This document shows, piece by piece, positions 34,455-46,215 of a stretch of DNA of 64,000 nucleotides. A program made the translations under genes and the position numbers. The notes below the pieces were generated by a model. The model saw nothing but the letters and a program-made list of their open reading frames with translations, was not told where the DNA came from and searched no databases. Source of the stretch: Anaeramoeba flamelloides (Eukaryota > Metamonada > Anaeramoebidae); the NCBI GenBank assembly GCA_027625915.1, contig JANTQA010000045.1, positions 1,798,001-1,862,000 on the forward strand, written 5' to 3'. Numbering within the stretch: position 1 is the first letter of the stretch; the number at the start of each line of letters is the position of its first letter.

Positions 34455-35348
34455 TTACGGGTCAAGCCATTAAGGTTAAAAATAATTTTCTTAAATATAA
34501 ATTGAAAAATATTTTGAAAACTTTTTATTACTAACTAATACAAATCTACAAACTAATCAAACTTAATCTAAAAAATGTGATCGAAACCAAAAAATTAAAA
34601 ATGAGAATCATTTTTTGAAATAAGTATAAAAATATAGCTCTTATTTACCAATTTAACTTGTTTCGAATAATGATTTTCAATAAAAATGTGTCAATTTCGA
34701 AGTGTAGATCTGTTAGTACTACTTGAGATCTTGTGGCTTTTTTTTTTTTTTTCATTTGTTTATATTCTCAAATGAGTTATTTTTATCCCAAGAATATAAT
34801 AAAAATTATTTATTTTTATCAAATATACAAGAGTTTTAAAACAAAGATAAAAGATATTCAATAGAATTAAATAAGTTACCCACTTAAAGAAAACAATTTT
34901 TTTATAATTGTAGAAATTTAATTCTTGGTTATTTAAATCAATAAACCAGTATTTTTTTTTTTTTTTAAAATTTGATTTTTTTTTGAAATAGAGAATTCTT
35001 TTTAACTTATTTTTCTTAGTTGATTTTTTTCAAGATATCCAATGAATTTTTTTTTTTTGATATTTTTTGCCTTTGAGATCCAATTCTTTTTTTTGTTATT
35101 TACATTTTTTGTTATTTGAATTGAGAAATTATTTTTCAACTTTTTTTTTTTTAGAAGAATTTTTATTCAATGAAACACTTTCTATTTTTTTTTTTTAAAT
35201 TGTTTACCAATTACATCCTCTCAATTTTTTTTTTTTTGTTATTTGAATTTTGTCAATCAAAAGAAGTGCAATTTGACAATATCCTTTTTAGGCTTCAAGT
35301 CACCCCTTGAGTATGGAGCAAATATACAGTAAATGACTAGAGCATTAA
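34455..35348 (+). mobile_element. R1 element copy C (about 894 bp)
   Basis: The left end reads TTAC-GGGTCAAGCCATTAAGG. The right end on the opposite strand reads TTAA-TGCTCTAGTCATTTACTG. Longer than copies A and B mainly through expanded T-rich stretches (34930-35250). Non-coding. Confidence 0.75.
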
Positions 35349-36019
35349 CCTGAAAAAATTATAGCACTCATACATAAAGAGAATCTAATTTTTCATCAAT
35401 TGAAAAAAAAAAAAAAAAAAAAAAACTGTTTTCTTATTCTTAGTTTGTGAATTTGATTTTAATCATTTCCAAATAAAATAGTCATTTTCTTTAGACCTAT
35501 TTTTTATTTATTTTTTCTTAAAATTTTAAAAGTTTTTAAGAAGATTCTTTTAGGGTCTATGATCCAAATGAATGTGTCAACTAAAAGAAACATTCGAAAG
35601 ATTATTTCAATTTTTAGTAAAAAGAATTTTCAATTAGTAGTTTTTAAAAATTAATAATTTTTGCTAGAAAAAAAAAAAAAAAAAAAATTAACAATTAAGA
35701 AAATAACCTTTCAAAATATTTTTCCAATAAATTAGATAAAATACCGATTTTACCTGATTATAATATTTTGAGCTGAATATCTTTAATAGAATAAAATAAT
35801 AATTAAAATATCAAGACCAAAATTATAATTATAATAAAATTATTAATCTGAAACATTTTATATTGCACCTAAATTATCAATAAACAAAACAAAAAAAAAA
35901 CAATAATGGAGAAAATAAAATAATTCAATATTTTTTTTGTATTGTTATTTTGAATATTGCTGAAAATTCTAATACAATATAATTATTCATATTTATTTGG
36001 AGGAAATAATATTTTAATA
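35349..36019. other. AT-rich intergenic DNA
   Basis: Homopolymer runs (A near 35405 and 35670). No gene seen. Confidence 0.4.
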
Positions 36020-36190
36020 GCAATTAAAATTAATATTAGAAAAAGAAAAAGAAAAAAAAAAATAAAAGGAAAAGGAAAAGGAAAAGGAAAAGGAAAAGAA
36101 ATAGAAAATAAAAAAGAAAAAGAAAAAGTGAAAGAAAAAAAAAAAAAGAAAAAAGAAAAAAGAAAAAATAAAAAGGAAAAAGGAAAAATA
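36020..36190. repeat. Purine/pyrimidine tract behind the EDC4-like gene
   Basis: About 170 bases of almost pure A/G on the plus strand, including AAAAGG and AAAAAGA repeats. On the coding strand of the EDC4-like gene this is a C/T tract starting about 25 bases after the stop codon. It may fall in the 3' UTR or affect termination. Confidence 0.8.
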
Positions 36191-36214
36191 AATATATGTC
36201 TGTATACACACGGC

Positions 36215-39200
36215 TTAAATGAAAGACTCTAATTTTAAATTCTTATTTTGTTGGTTTCTTACAGATAAAATTGTGGAGTTAATTTCTGAATTTAATTGAG
36301 AAAATTGTAGATTTATTACCTTTTCGATACCAGTACTGAATTCCTCTGTATGTTTATTTATTGATTTATAAGATGATGAGGTTTTTTGTTGCAAAGAATT
36401 TGAAACATGTTTGAATTGTTGATTATTCTTGGTATTTCTTTTCTTGTCCTTGGGATTCTTATTTGACTGTAATTTAAATTTGTTATCAAGATTAAAGAAA
36501 TATTGGTTTATTGAATTTTCGACTGAAGGGATAAAATACTGAGAAAATTTCGATTGGAAGGCTGTGCTAACATTTTGGTTTAACTGATTACTAAAACTTG
36601 AATTAATTGTTTTTTGAAATGATTTATTTGTTGCAATGTTCGAAAATTCATTATTGATAAGATCTTGATTCTTTTGGATTAAATTATCAAAATCCACATT
36701 ATCATTATCGTTACCATCACCAACATTATTAATTTTTTCAAAATGTTTATTAAACAATTCTGAAGCTTGTTCGGAAACAATTTCTTCTGTAACTTGATTT
36801 AAATTTGATTTGATCCAATTCGGTATTAAATCTATTAATTCCTTTTTTTGCTGATGGTGTAAGTCCTCACGCTGTTGATATTTAGTATTAATCATTTTTG
36901 ATGTTGTTTGATAAGAATTATTTAAATCCCTTTCTAAAGATTTTAAAATTGATTTACTAAAATCTTTAAATTTTGGTTTCAATTTTGAAATCAATGCATT
37001 ATTTAAATTCCTTTGGCTGGGTTTTTCTTTTCTATTCCTATAATTTGAAAAGTCACCCATATTATTAAAATCTAATTCACTTACATTTTCTTTAATATTT
37101 GTCTTAAAATTAGATTTTTTATGAATTGGATTTTGAATGCTTTTTTTGTCTAATAATTGGTTTAAAAAATTATTTGTATTTTCATCTTCATTTCCATTTT
37201 GAAGATTATTTTTCTTTCCAGTTCCTTTCCCTTTCCCTTTCCCTTTCCCTTTCCTTTTCATTTTTGTTTTCTTTTCTTTAATTATTTTTGGTTTCTTATT
37301 TTTTTGTAATAATATTTTTTTAATTCTTTTATTGCTTTGTGAGAAATTTAATTGATTTCCATTCTTATCATAATTTAATTGTAAATTTTCTAATTTTTTT
37401 TGATTTTCTATTATTAAATTCAAAACAGAAAATCTTGGTTTACATATTTCAGGATCAATATGAAATTCTAACAAATTTTTTAAATGCTCGATTGTTCCAA
37501 AAAATTTAATTGATGAATTATTTGCTATCCTTTTACCCCCTTTGACATTTCCATTCTCGCTGTCCAATTGATCATGGATATAAATGTTATTGATATTGCC
37601 CATAGAAAACATCGATATATTATCAAAGCCCTTACTTGATTGGTCATTTGAAAGATGTAAAACAAAAACATTATTTGGCACAATTCTACATAAAATCACA
37701 AACTCTTTGTTTAACTGTTTAATTATTGGAAGGCCATTTTTGATTATTAAATTATTCTGAAATATTATTTTTTGCAAACAAATAATTGAAGATTTTTTTT
37801 TAAAATTGCCACTTTGGAATTGTTTGAAATTTTGGTTTTCATTTGGAAAAGATACCAGAGTAAATTTCCAAACTGAAAGCTCCATTTTAGCCCCACAAAA
37901 GGTTAATAACAAATATTGATTTTTTTCATTATGTAATTTTATAAACGAAATTTGTGTTAATTTTTTTGCCTTGCAATTGAATGAATTATATAACAGCCCA
38001 TTATTTAAATTCCAAATATGTATATTATAATTTGAATCACTACACGCAATAAAATTTGAATTATTAACTGCCTTTCTTTGGTAACTGTGGCCATTTTGGT
38101 ATCCCTGGATTGGGGCTGAGATAGCCGTAATCCCACCAAGAGCAGATTTTTGATTTAAAGGGAATAGTGTAGATAAGGCATTGATCTGAGATAGTTTTTT
38201 GCAATTGACATTCTTAGTGTTTGCTTTTTTTTGGAATTGTAATAACTTTTGGATATTAATAACAATTAAATACCACCCACTTTTCTGACGTAGGCTATTT
38301 AATTCATCATCATAATTTTGATTATATTTTTGGTTATGTTTATGGTTGTGGTTCGATACAGAAATGATAAGAAAATCAGAATTTGAACATATTATGTCGC
38401 TGGGTTGGTATTTTCTTAAATCAATTTGTTCCTGTTTATTTAAAGATCTGTTTTCATAATTTACTTGTGAAATTGTAGAGAGATCAATTGTAAATTGTAG
38501 TTCTGGGCAAGTGGTTGTTTGTCCTATTTCCCAAAATTTGCATTGTTGACGATCGTTTAAAGAAACAAACTTGGATTCCTTTTTTGATAACGAACACATT
38601 TTTATTGTTGAGTGGTTATCGATCGAAAGGTTTTTTGTTTTTCCTGTCTCAATGTTCAAGATTAAGAGTTCTTCTTTTTGATTTTTATTTTTAGTTTTAT
38701 TTTGTTTTTGCTTTTTCTTTTCGTAGTCGTTGGTGTTGTTTAAAAAGCAGTAGTGCTTCTTGTCAATTTGAAAAAAATCTTTATAGGAATTGTCTTCAAC
38801 ATAATTGTTGAATATTTGCTCATTCTTTTTCGAAAGGAATTCTTTTTTCTCTTGATCAAGATCAAAGGCACGGCACGCGAACGGTAGTGGGTAAAGATCT
38901 CGTGACGGTATTACAGTTAAAGTTTTTGGCTTGGTTATTTGCTGGTTGTTTATTCCCTCCCCAATTTCATGGAATTGCATGTGCTTTTGCTGCTGTTGCT
39001 TGCCAAGTTGTTGTTCGTTGTAAAGTTGTTGCTGCTGCTGCTGCTGCTGCTGTTGCTGGGGTTGAATATTTGGTAACAGCATCGAAGAAAATGACGACTC
39101 GATCAGTCGTTCATTTATTGAATTAAACTGTAATGTACTTGACATCTGAAGCATGTTTGTATCCAAAATTGTTGCAGAATATATCGGTACATTTGAGAGT

Positions 39201-39271
39201 GCCTGAGGAAAATTTTCCATTGTGCTCCTCAGACTTGTAAGTGGTGTATTTGGAAAGGCTCTTGATTGCAT
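36215..39271 (-). CDS. EDC4: EDC4/Ge-1/Varicose-like mRNA decapping scaffold
   Basis: Scaffold of the mRNA decapping complex in cytoplasmic P-bodies, where EDC4 links Dcp2 and Dcp1. From the ATG at 39271 (MQSRAFPNTPL) the frame gives 1018 residues. The longer frame from 39349 would add 26 hydrophobic residues that look like translated leader, not expected for a cytosolic protein. N-terminal part: a glutamine run (Q x 11, near residue 75), then a beta-propeller with WD-like blades (FIACSDSNYNIHIWNLNNG, and LTFCGAKMELSVWKF). Centre: a basic KGKGKGKGKG linker. C-terminal part: helical, with AFQSKFSQYFIPSVENSINQ, which matches the family's conserved VPAFEKSCQ-type segment. Intronless. The assignment rests on domain order and that C-terminal segment; a different WD40 scaffold is possible but less likely. 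Confidence 0.72.
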   Translation of the reverse strand: MQSRAFPNTPLTSLRSTMENFPQALSNVPIYSATILDTNMLQMSSTLQFNSINERLIESSFSSMLLPNIQPQQQQQQQQQQQLYNEQQLGKQQQQKHMQFHEIGEGINNQQITKPKTLTVIPSRDLYPLPFACRAFDLDQEKKEFLSKKNEQIFNNYVEDNSYKDFFQIDKKHYCFLNNTNDYEKKKQKQNKTKNKNQKEELLILNIETGKTKNLSIDNHSTIKMCSLSKKESKFVSLNDRQQCKFWEIGQTTTCPELQFTIDLSTISQVNYENRSLNKQEQIDLRKYQPSDIICSNSDFLIISVSNHNHKHNQKYNQNYDDELNSLRQKSGWYLIVINIQKLLQFQKKANTKNVNCKKLSQINALSTLFPLNQKSALGGITAISAPIQGYQNGHSYQRKAVNNSNFIACSDSNYNIHIWNLNNGLLYNSFNCKAKKLTQISFIKLHNEKNQYLLLTFCGAKMELSVWKFTLVSFPNENQNFKQFQSGNFKKKSSIICLQKIIFQNNLIIKNGLPIIKQLNKEFVILCRIVPNNVFVLHLSNDQSSKGFDNISMFSMGNINNIYIHDQLDSENGNVKGGKRIANNSSIKFFGTIEHLKNLLEFHIDPEICKPRFSVLNLIIENQKKLENLQLNYDKNGNQLNFSQSNKRIKKILLQKNKKPKIIKEKKTKMKRKGKGKGKGKGTGKKNNLQNGNEDENTNNFLNQLLDKKSIQNPIHKKSNFKTNIKENVSELDFNNMGDFSNYRNRKEKPSQRNLNNALISKLKPKFKDFSKSILKSLERDLNNSYQTTSKMINTKYQQREDLHHQQKKELIDLIPNWIKSNLNQVTEEIVSEQASELFNKHFEKINNVGDGNDNDNVDFDNLIQKNQDLINNEFSNIATNKSFQKTINSSFSNQLNQNVSTAFQSKFSQYFIPSVENSINQYFFNLDNKFKLQSNKNPKDKKRNTKNNQQFKHVSNSLQQKTSSSYKSINKHTEEFSTGIEKVINLQFSQLNSEINSTILSVRNQQNKNLKLESFI

Positions 39272-41624
39272 ATTACTTTTTATTTTTGAGAAAAAAAGAA
39301 AAAAAATGATTAAAAAAACGAATTTTTTAACAATCCTATTAACTTTCAATTATTTTCTTAATAAGAATTTCCAGGTGATCCTTTGGATCAAATACTATAC
39401 TTTTGTATCTAATAAAAACGATTTCCTCTGTTTTGGCTTTTTTTTGGTACTTGTTGTATGAATATTAATTGAGAAAGAAATAGTATTAGGAGTTGTGTTG
39501 GAAAAAATTTAGATTTTAATAAAGGAATAAATAATATAGTAACATGTCTTTTTGTTTGAGTAGCGAAACTCAAAATAGAACGATCTGTTCAACAACTTGT
39601 CCTTTGTTGTGAGTCTCTTTTTTAAATTATTGACTTTGAATAAATTATTGGATTTAATTTCAGCTGATGTTTTTTTTTTTTTAAAATTCTGAAATAATTG
39701 CTTTCTTTTAGGGTTGTTAGATGACCCAATATATTTTTAAGAGATTAGGATTCAGAAAGTTATTACTGAATACAATCAGGAATATTAATTACTTGGATTT
39801 AATCTTTAAATTCAATTTATTAGAAATAAGGAAATGGAAGTGTAAATTTTTCCCCCTTCTTTTATCAACACAAGTAGTACCTATTAACAATATTTATTTT
39901 CTGAATTATTGAATAAAAGACAGTTGAGACATACTTGTTGTTATTCCTTACTAGTTGAAGGTTTAATTATCAGATTGGACTATTTTAAAGAATGAAACAA
40001 TTTGTACGAATATGTTTAATTTTTTGTTGTAAAAAATATCTATTCTGTAGCCTTTAAATAACCTTTATAATTAAAAAAAAGTGTTTCAAAAAAAATACAA
40101 ATATTTGCTAAATATTCACTTTAAAATAAAAATAATTCGTTTATAAGAGATCTTTGATCAATATTTATTTTTCAAGACATTTTACAATATTAAGTAAAAA
40201 AATCTATTTTCTATCAAGATTTTTTCAAATTTATTACTATTAAAAAAATTTTTTCTATCATAATTAAGAGGTTATTTTTTTTATATTTCAAAAGAATTTA
40301 ATATCTGATAAATATCATTGAAATTGGGGATCAATTATTTGTAACATTTAAAGAATTTTATATTATTTTAAAATTGGAAAAAAAGTAATTTTTTGAATTT
40401 TTCCTTTAGGTATTTTTTAATTTCAGAAATAAAATAAAAATTTATTTTATTTTAGATTTAATATCTTAAATTAATAAAAAATTACCCTTAGCTTTTTTTG
40501 AATTTTCTGTTCAATAGAAAATCAATATATTTGATAAATAAAACCGAAAACCTCAAAAAAAGTTATTAAGATTTTGGTTATTTCTAGAAATTAAACAAAA
40601 ATTTCTCAAATTTTCTTTCAATTCTCTAAATTATATAAAAAAAAAACCTGTTAGATTTTCCAGAATTCATAAGAATATAGTAAAATCAAACATTTCACTC
40701 ATTTTTTTGGGAAAAAAATAATAACATTTATTTGATTGAAAGTATAAATACCCCGATTAATTCCAAGAGTAAAAAAAGAAATAGAAAAATTTTGGGGATT
40801 CTAACAAAAATTCATTCCTTACTATAAGTTGATATATTTTTATGTAATCAAATTCAAAAAAAAAAAAAATACTCAGGGGGGTTAAAATAAAAGTTTTAAA
40901 TTGAAACTTTTAATTTAATAGAAAATCCTTACCTACAAAAAGATTTTAAAAAACTTCTAGTTGAAAATGAAAATATCTTTGATAAAGTAGAATAAAAATG
41001 CTAAGGAAAAGAAAATAATAATATTAAAAGAATAAAAAATTGACAAAAGTAATTCTTAGCTGAAAAAATTAACTACAAATAATAATACTGTTTAAATTTT
41101 TTTTTTATTTTTTATTTTTTTAAAGATTGGGTTGAAATTTAAAAATATATGATTTGACATAAGTAAACATTTTTTTTGATTTTTTTGATTTGATAATTTT
41201 CTTTCTTGAATCCAATTTTCCCACAAAACTTACTAATTGCTCAATTTTTGTATGAACATTCAAGTTCTGTTTTACTGAACTTTCAATTATTGGACAATCT
41301 TATTTTGTAAACAATCATTTTTTACTTGTTATAAATGAAATTTCATTTTTTCAGGTAGATCACATTTATTACCAACTTTTATCATCTAGAACCTATCAGA
41401 ATCTTCAAAACAATAAATCTATTCCCAAATATAAAAAAATATTAACTTTAATAATAATAATAATAAAATTGCTTAAAATTAAGATAAAAAAATTTTTTAA
41501 TAAATTAAGTTGGTTTTGTTTTTTTAGAATCTTAATACCTCATTAATTATATGAAAAACAAGATATATTGAGATTAAATAACTCTATTTTAACTAATTTC
41601 TGTTTTACAATTTTTTTTTTTTTG
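39272..41624. other. Upstream region of the EDC4-like gene and AT-rich DNA
   Basis: Contains the presumed promoter of the minus-strand gene. A faint R4-like stretch lies at 40390-40690 (CCAGAATTCATAAGAATATAG). No gene recognised. Confidence 0.35.
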
Positions 41625-41800
41625 ATAAGGTATTTCCAAAAAAGTGTGGCATTTTTTTTTTTTTACTGTTCCTAAATAAATTAGTTTTGTTCCTGGAGGT
41701 ATTCATTAATTGACAATACAAAATTAGGTTTAATATTAATATCGATTGATTCAATGACTTAGGTATTTATTTCAAAATATGTTTGGTGAAATATTTACAA
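41625..41800 (-). repeat. R7 dispersed repeat, copy 3 (fragment, inverted)
   Basis: The reverse complement follows R7 copy 2 from the block near AAATACCTAAGTCATTGA to ACTTTTTTGGAAATACC. The R2 insertion site of copy 1 is empty here (TATTAATATTAAACC on the reverse strand). Confidence 0.65.
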
Positions 41801-44506
41801 AAAATGAAAAAAAAAAATTGTATTGTTTTTATTTTTTTTTTTATTTTTTATTGTTAAGCAGAGGTGATTCAACAAAATTACCCCCTCTTTAAAAATAGTA
41901 CTTTTTTCAGAGAAAAAGATGTACGACTAATTTAAATAAAAAACTTTTAATGTGGAAAGGGTACAAATTATTTTATAAGCAAGCAAATGCAGTTATATGT
42001 TTTCAATTCTATTTGATAAATTTTCGAGATTAAACAAGTTTTGAAATGATTTTTTCGATCAAAATAACAATAATAAAAACTAACTTTGACCCATAAAAAA
42101 TATCAGATAAAATCAAAATCAGAAAATTTAATATCTTTTTTTATGTAATACAAGACTAAAAAACAAATTGAATTATTTTTAAGAATCAATAAATAGTATT
42201 TAATGAAATTGTATATTCAAATACCTTTCTGAAGATCGAGTTTAATAAATATATTACAAAATAATTTTGCCCCACTTTTTTGGAAATAGCTTCTTTCCAA
42301 TTCACTATTAATTGTAAAAAAATAGATACAAAATTTTCATTCAACTTTGAAAAAAAAAAAAAAAGCTAGATAAAAATACATCTACCCAAATCCCCAATTA
42401 TAAACAGAAAATTGTAAAAAAACTGATTTAAGAATTAAATTGTATATATTTTTACTTTGATCTTTAATAATTATTACTAGAAAGGTGAATGAAAATTGTA
42501 TTCACTTTATTTTTTCAAGAATAAAACTTTAAAAGTTTAAAATATTCAATTTATGAGTCACATCTTCAACTTCTTACAGATTACCCAAAAAAATTTTTAT
42601 ACTTGAAAATAACAGAAATGTGGTTTGATGGATATACGGGGCCAAATATTCACTTTCCTTTCCATTTTTTATTTGAACATATGAACCTTTCTGGTTTAGA
42701 TTGGAATTTGTGATCTAGAATTGATGTTTGTTTCTTTTTTATTGTATATATTTGGCAATATTTTGATCCAAATAAGAATCCTAAATATAAGGAAGATTTC
42801 TGAATTTGAAAAAGATAATTTTAATATTTGCATTCTGGTTTTTGATTTTCTGAAAAGGATAAAATTTCATCTCGTAATCATATTTTAATTCTTCGCTTAT
42901 CTTTTCTATTAGGATTTTTCGCTATTCCAAAAAAATACAATACAAAAAAGGGCAAAACAAATAAATAGAGAATACAAATTGTGATTTATAACTTAGATAC
43001 CTTTAGCAAGTATTAAGTTAAAATCTTTTTAAAAATTGGATAATCATATCGTTGTGTAAATAATACAAGTTTGGAATCTTTGACCGATTACAAAAAATGT
43101 AACTCGTGTTTTTTTTTTCAGCTTTTGATATTTGAAGATTGGAAGACAGAGATCTGCTCTTGGTTCAGATCTATATTACTTTTGAGGTTAAACTTTGACA
43201 AATGAAATGGCTCAATAATATTAAATGCTTTTGGGTTTAAAAAGTTCATCATATTTTTCCAAATTTCCAAGATATAATGATTTTTTTATTAAAAATTCTA
43301 AAAATCAAATTTTTCTTTTTTATTTGTAATCAAATAATTAAAATTTAATCTTCCATGGTCTTCTTAAATCTTTATGAAAAAATCTTAAAAGAAACCTATT
43401 TCTTGTTTAAGTGCTATTACCATACCATAGGTTTGTTAGTTTTCACTCTATAGGAAGTCTATATTATATTAAAACTGTGAAATTATCATAATTGTCTAAA
43501 AATAACATTAGTTATTTACACCACTGTAGATTCGGAATTTATTTGGCGAACCCTCTATTAGCCACAGTGAAAAGTGTACATGTGTCTGATAACTTTGAAA
43601 AGGTTCAAAGCTTTGTTACAAGCATGATATTATCAGTAATAATAATAAGAAAAAATTATATTTTGGTTTAATAAAAATTTAAAAGTTACTCTCAATTTTA
43701 AAAATTACTTATTTTCGATAAGTTCATTTTTTTATTTAACTTTTTAACTTATGGTTTGTTCACAATCCAACAAAATATGAAGAAAAAAATCAAAATAAGA
43801 AAAAATTGTAAAATGTTCGGTCTTGAAAAGAAAAGTCTAACAAGTAAATAAACAATCACAATTGTTATTGAATTTAAAGTGATATTCAAAAGTGTTGCAT
43901 GAAAAATAGAGCTTTTCGGTATTGCCAGACAAATAGAGGAGTGATCATTTTTTATATCAAAAAAAATTAAAGCTTGTTAAAATTGTTTGTGTATGTTAAA
44001 TGGATCTGTTGCAAAAGAAAATCAAGTAAATTTTTCTGAATTTGAAATATTTTGTGATCAAGTAAATAAATTTTTTTGGAGGAGCACAATTCAAATTAAA
44101 AACTGGAATTGTAAATATTGGGTGAAATGTCTGTATCAGTGAATTCCACTTTTTATGAGAGTTATTTTCAGATTTAGAAATGGACATTTTCATTTCGTGT
44201 TGTGAAAGATTTTAACAAGTCTTCGTTGATCAAACCGAAAGTTCCAGACAAAAGGAAATATGAATGGTGTTGTTAAGACATTTAACTCAGCGTTCTTATT
44301 CAACTTTGTATTTTTTTTAGTTTAATTAGGGCAATTTTATTTTCGCAACTAATAAAAAAGGGGTCAGAGATCCAATTTTTTCTCAAATTAAAGACCCAAT
44401 AAAGTTTCTTATAATTTACTTAGCGTTATTCAAACTATACAAACACTTGAGAAATAGTCGAAATATTTCCAATCTTTTCATTTTTTATATTTGTTATCCT
44501 TTTTTA
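41801..44506. other. AT-rich intergenic DNA
   Basis: About 2.7 kb with no convincing gene on either strand. Near 43515-43570 a less AT-rich stretch (TTTGGCGAACCCTC) is flanked by inverted CACTGTAG-like and CCACAGTG motifs, function unknown. Confidence 0.35.
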
Positions 44507-45560
44507 ATGGATTTGTTTAATACAATTAATCGTCCGCTTAATAAAAAAAAGTGTATTTCATCTGGGTTTTCAAAGTAATTCTTCATCTTCATAATTTTTA
44601 CAAGACCTCAAGTTGAATATACAAAACTTACACACTTGTCTTCAAAAATGATGGCAGAATCATTTTAAATCCATTCAAAAAAGAGTGGAATAAAAGTTTT
44701 GAAAAGAGTTGATCAAGCGAACTGGTTCACTTTCTTGAAGCAGTTTTAACAACACTTTAAACAACAATTGAAACATCGTTTTACATTAGCATTAACTACT
44801 TTTCAACTTATTTTTTTAATTTTCTTCATATTTTCTTCTTCCCAACTAACTTTTGATCGAAAACAAAAAAAACTTTTACATAACTTCAAATTAAACCCCA
44901 CCAAAAAGTCAATTTTTGTCCCCAAGTGAATGCATAAATGATCGACAAAGTTTTGAAACAAACCAAAACTTTTTACCTCTCAACCATTTTTCCAAACCAC
45001 AAAAAGTGTCCACTACAAACTCTGAGCCGATCAAATTGGATATTGATTTTCTTGTACAGCAGGCAGAGGGATTTTATGAATCAAACCAATCAAAAATGTT
45101 TTCTCAATTTGAGTTTTCACCACCACAGATTTCAACTGAACTTAATAAACAAAACGACAATTGCAAATTCGGTGATAATTTTAATACAAAAGAAAACTTT
45201 ATTCAAAACAAAAAAAAAAAACATACACAAAATGAAAATGAAAACAAAAGAGAAAGCGAAAATGAAAAGGGAAATGAAACAAAAACAAAAAAGAATAAAC
45301 AAAAAAACGAAAGTTTATCATCCGAGCTTTTAATTCTTGAAAATGAAAAATCGCTTGATAATAGAATAGGGATCGAGTTTGAAACTAGCCTTAATTCCAA
45401 TTCTAATTACCTTTCTTGCAAACAAAGAGAATCACTTCCATTCTCTCCTCCAGTTCGAACAAAAAATCCAATAATGTATGATGAAAATTTTGATCCTGTA
45501 ATTGAATTAGGTATTATGCAAAATATAAACCAAAACATGTCTAATATTAAATATTTTTGA
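44507..45560 (+). CDS. Disordered protein of unknown function (two exons, 239 aa model)
   Basis: Exon 1 44507-44574 starts MDLFNTINRPLNKKK. Exon 2 44909-45560 is a long open frame with no in-frame ATG near its start. The donor GTAATT and the acceptor AAAAAG give a phase-2 join (Asn codon AA+T) and a complete 240-codon frame including the stop. The intron is 334 bases, with a pyrimidine-rich stretch before the acceptor. The protein is hydrophilic: a possibly helical LDIDFLVQQAEGFYESNQ segment, a K/N/E-rich middle, and a proline patch SLPFSPPVRTKNPIMYD near the C-terminus that could bind a partner. I do not recognise a family. Exon 2 looks coding by codon mix; exon 1 is inferred from phase and splice signals. 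Confidence 0.55.
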
Positions 45561-46110
45561 TTCTTGGAGAGAATCAAAAAAAAACCGAAAAAAAGAAATA
45601 AATCAACACAAATTAAATGAACGTTTTCAATTCCAATTAAATTAACAATAATTTTTCGAATAAAAATTTTTTTGATTTATTACCAAAAAATTCGACAATT
45701 TTTGATTTTTTTGATAAAACAAAGCCAAAGAAATGGTTTGATCCTATCGTTCTAAATAGCTGTGCTTCACAATTTTTTGACATACTGATAAAGTAAGCAT
45801 ACCGAATCAGAAGACACCTACTCCATACTGAAAACAAGTAATGAGCTAAATCTTCTTATTATTTTACATGTTTGTGTAAATTTTTTTAAAAATTTGAATC
45901 CCTTAAGGACTATCTGAATTTTATGCTCTGTGAGCATTGAAATACAAAGCAGTAAATAGATTAAGAACTTTAAAATATAGTGAATTGAGGGAAAGTCAAA
46001 ATATTGCCAATTTTTAGCAATTTAAGATTTTGATTAAAATCATTTATTGATCCAAAAACTTTTCGAAAAATCCCAACAAAGCAAGGCAAAAATAAAAAGC
46101 TATTTTTCTT
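45561..46110. other. Intergenic region
   Basis: AT-rich with a few less AT-rich stretches. No gene recognised. Confidence 0.35.
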
Positions 46111-46215
46111 GATATTGGGAAAATGCCACTCCACTTTCATATCAAATGGGTGGCTACACTCGCCACCAACTCTAACATACTTCAATATAAAGTGGAGTGA
46201 CATTTTCCCAATATC
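46111..46215. repeat. Nested hairpin: 27-bp outer stem, 6-bp inner stem
   Basis: Bases 46111-46137 and 46189-46215 are inverted copies with 26 of 27 matches (starting GATATTGGGAAAATG). The 51-base loop holds a second hairpin, GGTGGC-TACACTC-GCCACC (46149-46167). GC-rich for this genome. Candidate structured RNA gene, cis-acting structure or small foldback element. Confidence 0.8.

Noticed and set aside
36014-36232. Lysine-rich and phenylalanine-rich frames over the purine tract
   Set aside because: Low-complexity translation of a simple tract after the EDC4-like stop.
39272-39349. N-terminal extension of the EDC4-like protein resembling a signal peptide
   Set aside because: AT-rich leader gives hydrophobic residues by composition; a secreted form would not fit a cytoplasmic decapping scaffold. 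The ATG at 39271 is preferred.
43515-43570. Possible tRNA or small RNA fold near TTTGGCGAACCC
   Set aside because: The motif resembles a T-arm only loosely; no acceptor stem or anticodon arm can be drawn.
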